In this document: in pieces, positions 32,514 through 44,518 of the stretch
Numbering within the stretch: position 1 is the first letter of the stretch
Layout: the number at the start of each line of letters is the position of its first letter
Source: Alentia gelatinosa
Taxonomy: Eukaryota > Annelida > Polychaeta > Phyllodocida > Polynoidae
NCBI GenBank assembly: GCA_950022655.1
Contig: OX465584.1
Span: 53,240,723 to 53,304,722, forward strand
Reading direction: 5' to 3'
Length of the DNA: 64,000 nt
Notes under the pieces: model-generated
Told to the model about the DNA's origin: nothing
What the model saw: the letters and a program-made list of their open reading frames with translations, nothing else
Databases searched by the model: none
Position numbers and translations under genes: made by a program

Positions 32514-32546
32514 ATTTGACAAAGGCGACTCAAACGCCGAAACGTT
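32514..32546 (+). other. Degenerate hammerhead-like stem
   Basis: TTTGACAAA, a GGCG/CGCC stem with a 7-nt loop, then GAAACGTTG. The order CUGAUGA-like / stem II / GAAA resembles hammerhead motifs known in Penelope-like elements. Core positions are off-consensus and an extra A precedes the stem, so catalytic activity is unlikely. Confidence 0.25.
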
Positions 32547-34865
32547 GTAACCTGCTGCAAAATAAAACCGATCACCAAAACCAAACTTTGGAAGTTGTTG
32601 AGTTGTATTTGATCACCATTCTTCTTTTGTTTACGCAAAAAATCTCGATTACATTGAGACTTTTTTTTCTTCTTTTCATGACATTAGATATAGTATATTT
32701 ATATAGAATGGTTATGAGTGGCTCATTTGTCCGAGCCATTCCGCTCCGAGCAGCTTCAGGCTGGCCAGTCACCCTCACCCCTGATGGTTTCTGACAGGGC
32801 AGGGCTCTATCCGTGGCCCCCTACTATAAGCCTTATTACTGCTTAATGGCGTTTACCAGTGGTCTCCGTAAGATAAACATACATGGCCAGGTCCACTGAT
32901 TGGGTTGTGCGGCGTGTGCCAACAACCCCTGACCCTGTGAACACAAGCTTCTGGCGGATTCCTAAAATCATTCACAAGATTTCCACAGGAACGGAGCGAT
33001 CTAATATACTCCACATTTCTACTGCTCAAGAAACATGTGAGAAGAATTCAGTCCAAATTCAGTGTATTATGATCAAATCAATGGTCTATTTTACTATTCA
33101 AAGCAGGATTTATATGTCAGAGGGGACCAATTACACACTGACTGTGATGATAGTGAAGATTGATTTTAGGAACCGGTTCCATGTGCTTTCCTGCCTGCTC
33201 TAGCCAATCACAGTCCATATCCTCTAAGCCTATTATATGACATCGCCGATTATCACACATCCTATTTTGCCAGAGAGTTTTATCGGATCGGCCTTAATCG
33301 GGACGCTTTACATACTCTACGAGTCCGATTGTATGAACCCGAACGACAATCGGTCATTGCCTGCTTGTAGGAAAGGCCGACCCTACCATACTGCAGTATT
33401 ATCTATAGGCACACTAAATCGTAGCCAATCTTAAAGCGGGATTCACGCATAGAGACCAATGTACCTGATACATGTGTAATTCACACCTTTACCCTCGTCT
33501 CAGATAATTAGCCTTTGGCACATAGGGGCCTTAATCTCAGGGTAAAGTGCCAATATCTGGTTTTGCCAGTCTCAAAGAAAAATAGTGAATTGGACTCATA
33601 TGTAGGACACACCTGGTACATAATATCCGACAAATTCCCGTAAACACACACCCAAGCCTCGAATACCCTCAATGTAAAGAGTGTGAAAAACATATGACCC
33701 TGCTTGCTGGCTTCCGATTGGCTAGGTCAGGTATTCCTGCTTCAAATTGGTGTTAACCTTGCATATCGCCTCAGTAATAATTCAAATATGGTTTAAATAA
33801 CACTGGGACACCAATTAGCCTTACAAAATAACAGAAAGTCAGGCCTGGCTTGTATATATATGTATATGTATCTATCTTTATCTACCAGACACCATATACT
33901 TCATATTACAACACTTTGTCCCAGCAGTCATATCTTTAAAAATACAGCCTTGCAATGCAATCACACCCACTGTTCAGAATCTAAGTGTAAAAATACCGTA
34001 TCTCCATAAGCGTGAGGTTAGACTGAGTAATACTTGACCGAGCGACGGCCATAACTAAACAGGGTATCACTAGGTGTGCTGAACGGTAACACATGTATTG
34101 CTATTGCTGACTGAAATAAGGTACACCGATCCTTCCACCCATCTACACCCACTCTCATTATAAACAACCTGTCCTTGCCGCACCAGTCTTCACTCCATCT
34201 ACACTCTCCCCAACCTCATAGATCTATAGGTCAGGAAAACATATCAGGGACTATGGTGGGATCGGGATTCAAATAATGTTTCCTAAGATATCTTATAGAT
34301 TGACCTGTGCAGCATATCTAATTAGTTTAAGGAAAAATAATCACTACAGGAAAAACATTCTTTGAAATTACGATATAAAGATATTGCATCATTTCCAACA
34401 AGGCCCCTTTTTTCAATTTTCCGCCTACAATGACAATGCTCTGACATATGGCAGATATCACAAAAAAGCGACTTTTTGCAACTCTTCTATTTTGATAATA
34501 AAACAGTCCATTTATTTGACTTCTGCTATGAGTTCAACAAAAGTGAAGATATCAAAATGATTCTCAAAGAAATCTCTACTTGATTGAACTGGGTTTTGAT
34601 TCTGCTTCCATGTGGAGTTCAATGGAATCTTCACTCATATTCTAGACGTCAAACTCTTTGCCCAACTTTTAACATGATTTCTGAGAAAATACGTCAGAAA
34701 TAAAAGCTGATAAAGTATCTCAACAAATTCAAAATATATATAACAATAATGCCCATAATCTCTGGTTTACTATGGTACCTGTTCCACATTTGTATCTTCT
34801 TTACAGGCTAAGTTGTAAGAATATTTGTATATCAAGTCAGAAATAATTAGTTTTCAGTCCCAAAT
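32547..34865. other. No recognised feature over 2.3 kb
   Basis: ORFs of up to ~106 aa have no domain. A (TATG)-type run lies near 33855. No member of the dispersed families was seen, so this is one of the least repetitive parts of the window. Confidence 0.45.
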
Positions 34866-35215
34866 ATGGGTGCGCGGTCTGTAGCTACCCGTAACGCACA
34901 CCACAACCCACCTTTACGTCTGAACCAGGGGCTGCACCTCATACCCTTCCCCCAACGCCGACATGGGCTTCGGGAAGCATTGCGAGCGACGAAGCTTATT
35001 CATGCCGAAAACCAGCGAGTCGTTTCCGGGGCGGGCACGCATGCGCCTTTGAGTCGTGGTGCGCAGAGCGGCCGGCAGGTGTCACTGGGGTCTGTATGGG
35101 GGCAGGTCCCATTTCCTGTGGGTTGTCCTCTGGTAAGGCACCACGGCTTGGCCTGGTCAAGGCACCAGTGTCGCTGTGGAGACACTCACGAGGACTTCCT
35201 TCAACACGCCATTTC
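34866..35215. promoter_or_regulatory. GC-rich patch with NRF1 site and possible donor
   Basis: The GC-rich sequence contains GCACGCATGCGCC (NRF1-like, about 35035) and CTCTGGTAAGG (donor-like, about 35128). An open frame of 145 codons starts at 34866 and ends with a hydrophobic stretch, but nothing in it is recognisable. A first exon or CpG promoter is possible. I do not call a protein. Confidence 0.35.
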
Positions 35216-35744
35216 TTTGCTTGCGGTTTTCCTGTTTTTCTCTTTTGGATTCACGTTTATTCTGGAGTCTGTTACTAGGAGAGAAAATCTTCAAGGCCCA
35301 TAGAGCCATTTATTTATCTATAAAGATTATATGGGAGCTTTCTCGGGGGGGAAATCGGCACCCCGATTTTGGTAAATCGGACCCGATTTCCCTGAAAAAA
35401 ATTGAGAGCTGGAATCCAAGGATAGGAAACCGAGAGGCGACACTCGTAGTCACACACCGCTACGACACGCAACGTCTGACAAAACCTTCATCTATAAAGA
35501 TGTTATCTTCCATTTCAAGTATACATATATAGATGCTAAGACAGACTCTATCTTTATTTTCCTCCATAGAACTTCTGCTTTTATTTGACTCATAAGGAGA
35601 ATGCTCTTTGGAATATCATAAAAATAACCATTGTATAGAGGGTAAAAGTCCCTCTTCCTTTTTGTTGATTTCGAGAAAACAAGAAACAAATTTCATATTT
35701 ATCCTTGAGAAATGACCGTGGAATTATAAAATAATCATTAAATT

Positions 35745-36048
35745 AAAGGGTTGAGTTTTCATCCAGTCTGTTTTCAACTTCGCAACCAGTTACTTCTAGA
35801 ACTGCCTTTGGAGGGACCAAATGTGTCAAGCACCAGTAAATGAGGTACTTCAATTTGTAGTGATTGGTTGTTGTCAGATGGGCACTCTTCTAAGGCACTT
35901 AGATACTGGTCCTCTGCACCCTACCAATATCACAGAGTTAGCAAGCAGATAGTGCAGGATTAGTGTTTGAAGCACACTGAAAGTCTATATTCATAACCTC
36001 TCCCTGACCTAGGCAGCATATCTGAGCGTGTTTCCTATGCTCAATAAA
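35745..36048 (+). mobile_element. Family S element, 5'-truncated
   Basis: From CCAGTCTGTTTTC and GAACTGCC onward it follows family S order (CAAGCACCAGT, GTGATTGGTT, CACACTGAAAGTCTATAT). It ends GAGCGTGTTTCCTATGCTC then AATAA. The first ~100 bp of the element are missing. Confidence 0.7.
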
Positions 36049-36515
36049 GGGCAGTTAGAAATATGGAGAAAGGGGAAAGGAGACGGAAAACGCAGAAGAG
36101 AAGGAAGTAGGAGTATGGGGAGAGTAGTAACAGTGTGAAATACGGGTATAAATACACCATGGGTAGGAGCGGGTAGTATGTGTAGTTCACACAGCCCTAG
36201 GTATATATATAATAAAAGTCAAATTTAAATTCAAAAGAGCAAAGGCTAGCTGTTTCCAAAAATCACCTGTTTATGCTCTTCATAGTGAAGAGTAAATTAG
36301 AGCCACGCAGCATATTGAAGGGCAAAAGGAGTTTGAGATATGTGCCAAGGAAAAAAATACACAGTGTATGAATGGCGTTAATGTCAATGTATTAATATGG
36401 TGTCGTGCAGTAAGGTGAAGTGTGACTTGGTTTGTATTGATTGTGCAATGTCATCATCATCACTCATCACTGTATATATGCGAATGAATAACTTATGTTT
36501 GTGAAACTTTGTAAT

Positions 36516-36661
36516 TATATAGAACGTCCTGACCATGCTGTACAAGTCACAGAACGAGATGCTAATTTACGGTTTGTACGGATCGAAGCATTTACGCCAA
36601 GTTCCGTACAAAATTAGCATAGAGTTCTATGATTTGTACAAGCATGGTTGGACGTTATATA
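36516..36661. mobile_element. Foldback MITE, TATATAGAACGTCC ends
   Basis: Arms of ~65 bp: left TATATAGAACGTCCTGACCA, right GCATGGTTGGACGTTATATA. Pairing continues through GTACAAGTCACAGAAC and GCTAATTTACGG. The unpaired centre is under 20 nt. It is single copy here. Confidence 0.85.
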
Positions 36662-37424
36662 TTTCCTCTATACCCGAAATTTAAAAAATAAGTCAATTTC
36701 ATTTGTCTTAACAGCCAAAATTTTAAAAGATGTGTATGGCTAGGTAGTCCGTATTTTGGTGTACGGACCACTGGTCCGTACAGTATTTTTACGTCATATG
36801 CCAAAAGGGTGCATATTTACAGTATATACGGCATGGGTATATAGTAATAGGAGAAAACGTGCCACAGTCAGGGCGTTTTCTTATTATTACATACCTTTAT
36901 TCGATCAGAAAGACGCCATTTATCGAGTTCTTAAGTCACAACCGCTCCATGTTGACACTGTCTGCTACGAACCGGAAGTTGCGGTTAGCGCAGAAGATGC
37001 GATTGGAGAGCGTTAGACGTGTATGGAGGCGGATATACCGGGAACCAGCGTAAGCATGTCTGTGCGTCGCCCGTTGCGGATCGTGTTGTTGTTATCAATC
37101 GATTTCTCATATTTGAGCAATTTAAACGGTGTGAGCTGAACGCCACACATTGGCTACCTCAAGGAATGGTCAATACGCACTTCTAGATGATACGGGGGGC
37201 GTGTATCACAAGGTTAAAGTCACAATTCGACGTGGTTCGCCATGTTGTTTTTGGTCACGATGTCATCGCTTACGCACGCCTATCGAATAGCACAGATTAG
37301 GCTACATGCACGTTAGAATACTGCAGTGCGACGAAGCGCACCATAGTGGGCCGTAGTCGCGATATACTACACCCCCGTGAGAGGGTCGTATTTGAGTGAC
37401 ATTCGCACATAGGTATGTCATAAT
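36662..37424. other. No gene recognised
   Basis: A local inverted motif GTACGGACCACTGGTCCGTAC (about 36771-36791) is the only structure seen. Overlapping ORFs of 86 and 64 aa have no domain. Confidence 0.45.
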
Positions 37425-37569
37425 ATATATCACGATGCGTAGAACTGTACCTTTTCTGATAATTAAAAAAATCACTCATGACTCTATATATGTGAATAAC
37501 TAAATGTTTCTGGGTGTTTCTATGTATATCACGATGCGTAGAACTGTACCTTTTCTGAAATTAAAAAGA
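37425..37569. repeat. ~45-bp direct repeats, 99 bp apart
   Basis: TATATCACGATGCGTAGAAC, then TGTACCTTTTCTGA and A-rich sequence, occurs twice with almost no differences. This is probably a recent local duplication. Confidence 0.9.
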
Positions 37570-37774
37570 AAAGAAGTATGTGATCCCTTGCTCATTTCTC
37601 GGTACTGGTTTGAAAAAGTGGCGGCGCAATGGGAAATGTGGCGCGGGCAAAAGAAGCCTTCCATCTCGAGTTGATTAAAACCACATCAAGTTACCGTTCG
37701 CTCGCCAACCCGCCGGTTACACCAAATACCCCTGTATTGGAGAACAATTTCAACCTGAGATAGGAGATTGCTGC

Positions 37775-37787
37775 GTTGCCTAGCAAC
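37775..37787. promoter_or_regulatory. Perfect RFX X-box
   Basis: GTTGCCTAGCAAC is a fully symmetrical X-box of the kind bound by RFX factors in promoters of ciliary and other genes. It is embedded in GC-rich sequence, and the next ~100 bp has no recognised exon. Confidence 0.55.
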
Positions 37788-38522
37788 GTAAGCGACACAT
37801 GCACTGCGAGTGTGCGTCGGAGGTGGGAGGGGGTTTTGAGTGATGGTACAGGGAGCTGAGCTCTATAATAGCAAGCCTTTATGATTCTGAATACTGACCA
37901 TGTTTATAACACTGAACCGCAGTTTACTAACCCCTCCTGCTCACTAGGGATTCGTTGCTCCTAGAGATTTGGGAAAAACGTTGCTCCAGTGATATCAGAC
38001 AATGTCATGTTGTATTGCTAGTTTTACATTGTATCGCTATTTTTCATAATACCGCATTTTCAGTGACATAGGTGAAAGGTCCATTAGATTTTTAATTGAA
38101 TATAGATGGCGACATAGTCATGATGCGATCCACAAAAATATCTGGAGCGATAGTTTTGACCTTGAGTAGCTATTCTGTGATCCACAAAATGTGGACCATC
38201 GTCCCCTCAGATCCACAAAGGCGCATTTCTTGTGAATTTGCATTCGCACACGTTCACCTGGAAATCTCTCGGTCTCATGGATAATATCGCTTTTATAGTA
38301 GATCAGGCGTTCACTTATTGTTATCGCAATTATTTGGCATTCTTCGGGGCGTAGCATTTCTCATGCAAATTCTCATGTACATGAGACCAGAATGTGACAT
38401 TATTAAAATCTTATAACCTTGTCGCATGTATTTCTCATTAATATTCACACCTTCGCATTTTTGCACAGTCACATGGCATCTTACAAGAATTCTCCTACGA
38501 ATTCAGTTGCTTTAGTGGATCT

Positions 38523-38762
38523 GGGACCTGTTTCACTGGTTTCGTGACATGTCTGTGACACCATACAGACATTGGCGTTGTCTAGTTTTGTGACAACACA
38601 AGTAGCTTCCATTAGATAAAGACAGACCCCAAACATAAGAATTAGACGAATCTACACATCATGGACCTGTTTCACTAGTTTCGTGACAAAAGTGTTGGAC
38701 AGACATGAAAAGCGGCACCAACAGTGCAAGCAAGAACAGATAAAACAAAGTCTAATGTCTAG
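38523..38762 (-). mobile_element. GTTTCACTAG MITE, truncated copy
   Basis: GGGACCTGTTTCACTGGTTT then CGTGACATGTCT opens it. A second, internal ACCTGTTTCACTAGTTTCGT begins near 38664, and the copy stops after GTCTAATGTCTAG. It is inverted relative to the complete copy at 39728-40038. Confidence 0.75.
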
Positions 38763-38795
38763 TTGATAAAGATTATGTAATGGTCGAAACGTTGG
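38763..38795 (+). other. Second hammerhead-like motif
   Basis: TTGATAAAGA ... TGGTCGAAACGTTGG begins exactly where the truncated MITE ends. It has the same UUGA-A-A plus GAAACGTTG frame as 32514-32546, with a weaker stem. Evidence is limited to this pattern. Confidence 0.2.
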
Positions 38796-39066
38796 TTCTA
38801 CAAAGTGGTTGTGCTGTTTTACCTTTTACAATTTTTTAAATTTTAATTGAAATTTAATTTTTGCGAAAAAAAATCTAATATTTATGTTATCCGCGTACGG
38901 AGATGACAGACTATATCGCTGTAATCCAACGTACGGTGTATTCCCAATTGTTAATCGAGTTGATCCCAAGTGCAAATACAGTAGATATATTAAGGACGAG
39001 CTATGCAGTGGCAAATACATAGGCAATTATCGATGGCTTCGTAAACGACGAGTAGTTGACTTGTAA

Positions 39067-39348
39067 GGCCTAGCGTCCACCTACTACGATAGAAATTTAG
39101 ACCTACCGATATGGCACCGATACAAAAAGCAAATATCGGAGACATATCGGGAAGGTGCAAAATCGTAGACATATGTCTAGACATGCCAATCCACCACGCA
39201 TCGTATGGGGTTTTTATCTGTGCCTAATCGCAGAGATGTGGTCAACTGCCCCGATATTAAGTGACCTTCCGACGCGATTTTGATTTTGTATCGGGAGGTG
39301 CATCGTAGACCATATTCGAGCCATATCGTAGTAGGTGGACGCTGGGCC
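39067..39348 (+). mobile_element. PIF/Harbinger-like MITE
   Basis: The ends GGCCTAGCGTCCACCTACTA and TAGTAGGTGGACGCTGGGCC are near-perfect TIRs flanked by TAA on both sides, the 3-bp target size of PIF/Harbinger. Internal ATATCGG words repeat. A second copy in the opposite orientation is at 51114-51369. Confidence 0.85.
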
Positions 39349-39727
39349 TAATAGTGCACTAGCATAAGCGACTGTTTTGGAAAGCCAGCCTCGAATGGTC
39401 TACAGAGCTACCTGTCCGCAAAATATGATTTGCGGTATTCATTATCCATCTTCACAAATAGAAAAAAAAATCCTAACAGGAAGTGCCATACTAAATGGTC
39501 TGTTACCGCCGACAATAGGGATCGATTTTCTGTCGTCCGTTCACCAAGGTAGTACAAATCTGTTTGGCAGTGTATCTTACAGTAATCAATTACTTGAAGG
39601 CCCGTAATCAATACATTTCAAATCTGTAATCGATGGTGCTGGGCTCTAACAACTTAGATACAATGAGCAGTGGTTTACCTGGCCCCAGTACATTTTAAAC
39701 ATATAATTTTGTGTGATTGAAGCACCT

Positions 39728-40038
39728 GGGACCTGTTTCACTAGTTTCGTGACATGTCTAGATGGCGTCTAGATGGTGTTTCCGGTTTCATAAGAGCTAG
39801 ACATTAGACTTCATTTTGGCCGTTCTTGCTTGCACTGTTGGTGGTGCTTTTCATGTCTGTCTAACACTTTTGTCACGAAACTAGTGAAACAGGTCCATAA
39901 TGTGTATATTTGTCTAATTCTCATGTTTTTGGTCTGTCTTTTCCTAAGGGCAGATCTACTTGTGTTGTCACGAAACTAGACAACCCCAATGTCTGTATGG
40001 TATCACAGACATGTCACAAAACTAGTAAAACAGGTCCC
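39728..40038 (+). mobile_element. GTTTCACTAG MITE, complete copy
   Basis: The termini GGGACCTGTTTCACTAGTTT and AAACTAGTAAAACAGGTCCC are inverted complements extending ~30 bp (to GACATGTCT). An internal CACGAAACTAGTGAAACAGG (near 39875) repeats the terminus, so the element looks like two head-to-head units. Confidence 0.85.
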
Positions 40039-40335
40039 TGTTAAGTCACTTTGTTAGGCTCTGAGTATATATCAGTGAAACAGGTGACATTTTAGTCAGC
40101 GTAGACTCCCTGCGGCCAGGGCTGGGGACGTGACCCTAACTGCCCTGGCCGTGGTAACAACTCAGCGTTACTCCTACAAGCCCCGACATCAAACGGGATC
40201 CACTTTGTACTTGCATGTACGCTCCTTCGCTGGAGGCAGGAGAAGGCCACATCTTCAGATAACAGCCCCAGGAGGCGTGTAAAGGACATGTGTGAGTCAC
40301 AAGCCTGTAGGTCATGCAGACCTGGCCGTATATTA

Positions 40336-41037
40336 AGCCCGGTTCCTACTAGGCGATTTTGGGGCATTCAGAGGGCACCCGTCGCAGACTATCAGCCAAA
40401 AATTTCTAGGAATTTGCCGAGTCGCCAATTGGGAAGGCAAAATGGCAAAATCGTCGGCGACTATTGCCCTATTCCCCATTGCTCAGGCTTGAGTCGGCGA
40501 CTGGATTCCCTCTAAAAAGGGCACCAGTCTCTTGCGATTCAATTTCAAATATGTTTGAAATATATCAGGGCATAGTCACCGACCCCCTGCTGTGACCTGG
40601 ATTGAGTCGCCGACTACGCCCATTCCACACGCGGTGCGATTGCCATTTCCAAGAGATTATGCCTGGCAGTAGTCTCATGGGCAGGAATCGCCAAGTGGGA
40701 ATGGGCCTTCAGGGCTGTTTCCCGATTGGAGAATCATGCCCCACAGACTGGTACCCGGCATTGTCGCCAGGAAGCGCTAGCCACACAGTGGGTCGGAGGG
40801 CAAGGTCTCTTACAAGCAGCTCGAACATTTCAAACATGTTTGAAATCATATAGCAAGAGACCAGTACCATTTTGGGACGGACTAGAGCCACACCAAAGGG
40901 AGCAGGGGGGAGGTTGCTGACGATTTGCATTTTTTCATTCTCACTAAGTGACAAGGGTGATTCCTGAAAATCTGTGCTGATAGTCATCAACTGAAGCATC
41001 GCACATACCCCAAAATCAGTTAGTGTGAATCGGGCCT
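40336..41037. mobile_element. 702-bp TIR element
   Basis: The ends AGCCCGGTTCCTACTAGGCG and TGTGAATCGGGCCT pair, as does GATTTTGGGGCAT with ACCCCAAAATC just inside. Internal palindromes (TTTCAAACATGTTTGAAAT) and AGTCGGCGACT words occur. ORFs crossing it have no domain, so it is probably non-autonomous. Confidence 0.75.
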
Positions 41038-41494
41038 CAGGCCTGATTCATGTAGGTAGCCGCATCACAGTATTCTATGTACATGTATATGTATAATATA
41101 TAAACACTATTGGCTGGCTTTAGGCACTAATGGCTGTATGTATAGAGGAGTTGGTGTATAACAATATTCAAGCGAATAAGAGGATATTGTATGAAATCAA
41201 ATAGTGTTCTTCACTACTGGAGGTGTACAAGTAAGTGGGTGATAATAGAGGAGGTCTCCACTCTAGCCTTTCTTCCAAATGTGTATAGAGCCTTTTACGT
41301 GAGAAAAATCATGTCCTGGGTTTCATCTTGAAATCATCCTACTCCGGGATGGCTGCAACAAGGGAACTATGGTAAAACTTTGAAAGTCAGTTGAATTTCG
41401 TAAGAACAAAGAGCCACAGTACAGGCTCTGTGCCTTGAATGGTGGCGCCATCCGTATATACTACTGGCAGCAAGCTGGTGACCCCTTTGAAATA

Positions 41495-41912
41495 ACTAGG
41501 AGCAAATGAATTATTCATCATCTATAGATGAATGAGCGTGCAATCATACATGAATAACAATTAAACGGTTTGAATTACATTCAGTCTATGGATAGTTTTC
41601 TGTAAGCTAATGGAACCCAGTCAACCTGATATTTCTACAACCACCTGAGTCTAGGATCCAAAAATATCAAGGTTAAGCACCAATAGGTCAATGAAGTATT
41701 TCGGTCTCAAGTGATTGGTCATGGTCAGCTGAGCATGCCTCTAAGACCCTGAGACACTGGCACCCTGCTCCTTTCACACTATCACAGTGAATAGCATGCA
41801 GATAGTGAAGGGATAGTTTTCTGGCAGCACGCTGAAAGTGTATATATGTGACCACTCTAACCTGTTGGTCTATAGATGATGTATTTATATAGGCGTGCAA
41901 GCACGCTCTAAA
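41495..41912 (+). mobile_element. Family S element, full length
   Basis: It runs from CTAGGAGCAAATGAATTATT through GATGAATGAGCGTGCAATCA, CCCAGTCAACCTG, GAGTCTAGGATCC and GTGATTGGTCATGGTCAG to GGCGTGCAAGCACGCTCTAA. The last part is a 6-bp hairpin plus CTAA. Non-coding. Confidence 0.88.
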
Positions 41913-42206
41913 AATAACTCTGGGCCCTATAGGATGCATATAAATCTACTCTCTATCAACATAACCTATGCTTTACACTCTGACAAACACACACTGATAT
42001 CTTCATTCTTGGTATATTTGTATTTGGCAGAAATCGGTTCCACAGTTCTTTCTTATATACTTGGCATTCTATATTTATAAAACAATATGGTAATGGTGAT
42101 GCTCTAAATGCATCCCAAAACGATTTCTTTCTTCCTATCTATAAACGTATTTACTATACATATACCCATGATATATACACACTTTTTTACCGTTGCCTGG
42201 TAAGAA

Positions 42207-42345
42207 TATCGATAGGCTTAACATTAGGAACTCGTACTCAACAGGCTTGCAAGTACAGTAACTCATACTCAGAGGACAATAAACAGATAAATATATCCAG
42301 GCTAAGATAAAATCAGAAACACATTTCTGTTTGGTCTGGGTCCCC
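42207..42345 (+). mobile_element. Family B fragment
   Basis: ATAGGCTTAACATTAGGAAC and CCAGGCTAAGATAAAATCAG mark the inner core and right TIR. The left end and most of the palindrome are missing. Confidence 0.5.
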
Positions 42346-42477
42346 TTTCACCATTTCGTATGGAGATCGTTCATTGTACTGCATGCTCCAAAGTCGATGG
42401 TGAACGGGGACACAGACTAAGTTTACACACATCAATTTCTTTCTTAGTATCTGTCGCTATTTATCTGTTGTATCAAT

Positions 42478-43170
42478 TATCTCACCCCTGGTATTTTTGT
42501 CCCATATGCTTAACATTGGGAACTCGTTCTCTATGCCACTACGAGTATTGCAGTCCGTTCTCCATGATCTGTATCCTGTGTGTCATCTATTCTCTTAGTG
42601 CGTACAGGGGTGAGATAAGAACAGACTAGGAGCAAATAGACTGTTCATTATTGTTGAATGAGCGTGCAATTATGAATGAATGATGATAAAAGGTTTCAGT
42701 TACATTCAGTCTTTGGATAGTTTTCTGTAACCCACTTGCACCCACTCAACCCATTTCTGCAACCGCCTGAGTCTAGGATCCAAACATATCAGCACTAGTG
42801 GGTCAATGAGGTATTTTGTTGTCTACTGTGATTGGTCATGGTCAATTGGGCATGCCTTTGAGACCCTGAGACACTGGTGCCCTGACCCTTGCCCACAATC
42901 ACAGTGAATAGCACGCGGATAGTGAAGGGGTAGATTTTTCTCAGCACGCTGAAAGTGTATATGAGCCCTCTAACCTTTAATAGGCAACGTATATAGGGCG
43001 TGCAAGCACGCTCTAAAAAGCAATTCATTTTGGTCAAAGTCATTGTTCTCCAACTGATTTGAATGCCATGCAATATTCACTCGGCTGTCGCCTCGTTCGT
43101 ATCACTCCACATCAAACTCGTGAAGAACGACAACTTTGATCAGAACCTGTTGGTTTCCTCTCCAGTCCTT
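42478..43170 (+). mobile_element. Family B element split by a family S insertion
   Basis: The core 42478-42618 runs from TTATCTCACCCCTGGTATTT to AGGGGTGAGATAA. The palindrome should start at about 42619 with ACAGAAAGCAA but is interrupted after ACAG. It resumes at 43017 with AAAGCAATTCATTTTGGTCA and continues to GATCAGAACCTGTTGG, with centre CACTCGGCTGTCGCCTCGTT. The 24001 copy gives the uninterrupted reference. Confidence 0.88.
42625..43016 (+). mobile_element. Family S element inside family B
   Basis: A 392-bp insertion from ACTAGGAGCAAATAGACTG to GGCGTGCAAGCACGCTCTAA. Compared with the intact family B palindrome (ACAGAAAGCAA), the junctions ACAG / AAAGCAA leave no obvious target-site duplication. 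Confidence 0.85.
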
Positions 43171-44518
43171 GTTTAGATTACACGAGGCTGGGTCATGTGA
43201 TATTTGTAGGGGGATGGCTGGTGTGAACCATGATGTGCCCTTTAAGTTGTTTACTAGAGTCCTCTGTGACCTTTAGAGACTAAATGCTGTGATTGTAGCC
43301 CAGGGACCCATAATGTCTACGATTGGTGCCCGCTGTGACGTTTCGCCTATTAATAGTGTCACGTCACCTTCCTCATTTAGTGTAGATTGGCGGCCACCTG
43401 TGTCTCCACTCTAACTAAGAGGTATGTTGGTATGCTTGAGTCCCGTTTAATGATTTAGAACCTTACATGTAGACCCTTTTCTGTATGTTAAAGAGACCCA
43501 GGGGCTATGTGAGTCTTATTTATCTTATGATAAACTTATAGACTGCTAATACACCCTTAACGAACAGATATGATATCATTAAACAATAACCCTTGTATGA
43601 GGTACACAAAAGGTTCTTCATGTACGGAGTTTACTGTACGATCCTAGATTATTAAACGGGCCCGTATCAGGGTGAACCAACGTATTCTACTGATGATCAG
43701 TACTGAACGTGCTGTTTCGTGTGAGCTCTCAAAAGTAAATCGGCCATGTCGGAATGGATCAGAACCCCTAAAACCCTCTTCCACCACCCAAAATAGGTTA
43801 ACGATTCATCCGGATTTCTGATTGACATATGTTTATAACGCCCCATTTTTCAATCTCTTGCGTTTTCTTCAACCACAACTAAATATTTTCTGCCCAATCC
43901 TAACCGTATGTAAATTCATATTTCTCGAACCAGTCGATTTTAACGCTGTAAAAACACAAAATAGGTATCAGCATATATATTTGTAGCCTTTTTAGTAATT
44001 TGAAATACTTTTTATTTCAAATTTCACTATGATGGTCTTCATGAAAATGACTGACAACGTGCCACTCGGCCGCCTTGCTCCTAACCTACTGCAATGCTCA
44101 ACCTCCAAATCAACGACTATAGCGTATCCAAACCCATGCAGTATTGTCTATGTATATGAATCTCCACCCAGTTCTATTTGAATATTCACATAAGTACCCC
44201 GCATATTGCCTGCAGAGATATGACACAAGGTAAGTACAGCTTCCACTGCCTGCTCACAACATCCATTCAGGTTTTCAGTAATAAAGACGGTTTACTGCGT
44301 CGTAAACAACACGAGGCGACCACTCCATCACAGACTGTCACTCCTCCATCAGACACCAGTCTTAGCGCTACTCTCCTTTGACAGGTGTTAAATATTCCAT
44401 GCACGTTCCTCCAGTCTAGGCAGTGACACGTCGAGAGGGAAGGAGCTGGCCTGGTGCACGGATACATCAGTGTGGCAGATCAACAAGCAGAAATTGTTAG
44501 GTACTGCTGAAAATGGTC
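43171..44518. other. No gene; shared segment V at 43605-43672
   Basis: AAAGGTTCTTCATGTACGGA, then GATCCTAGATTATTAAACGG, matches segment V at 25010. The rest is unassigned. A reversed E-box/CCAAT-poor AT-rich stretch shows no exons. Confidence 0.45.

Noticed and set aside
32480..32794. 104-aa ORF as a membrane protein
   Set aside because: Hydrophobicity comes from T-rich sequence. The only structured part is the hammerhead-like stem.
34866..35303. 145-aa ORF as a protein-coding gene
   Set aside because: Open length is explained by high local GC. There is no domain or homologue I recognise, so only the promoter-like patch is reported.
41495..41912. Family S as a tRNA-derived SINE
   Set aside because: No convincing A and B boxes at SINE spacing and no A-rich tail. 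The ends are hairpin-like instead.
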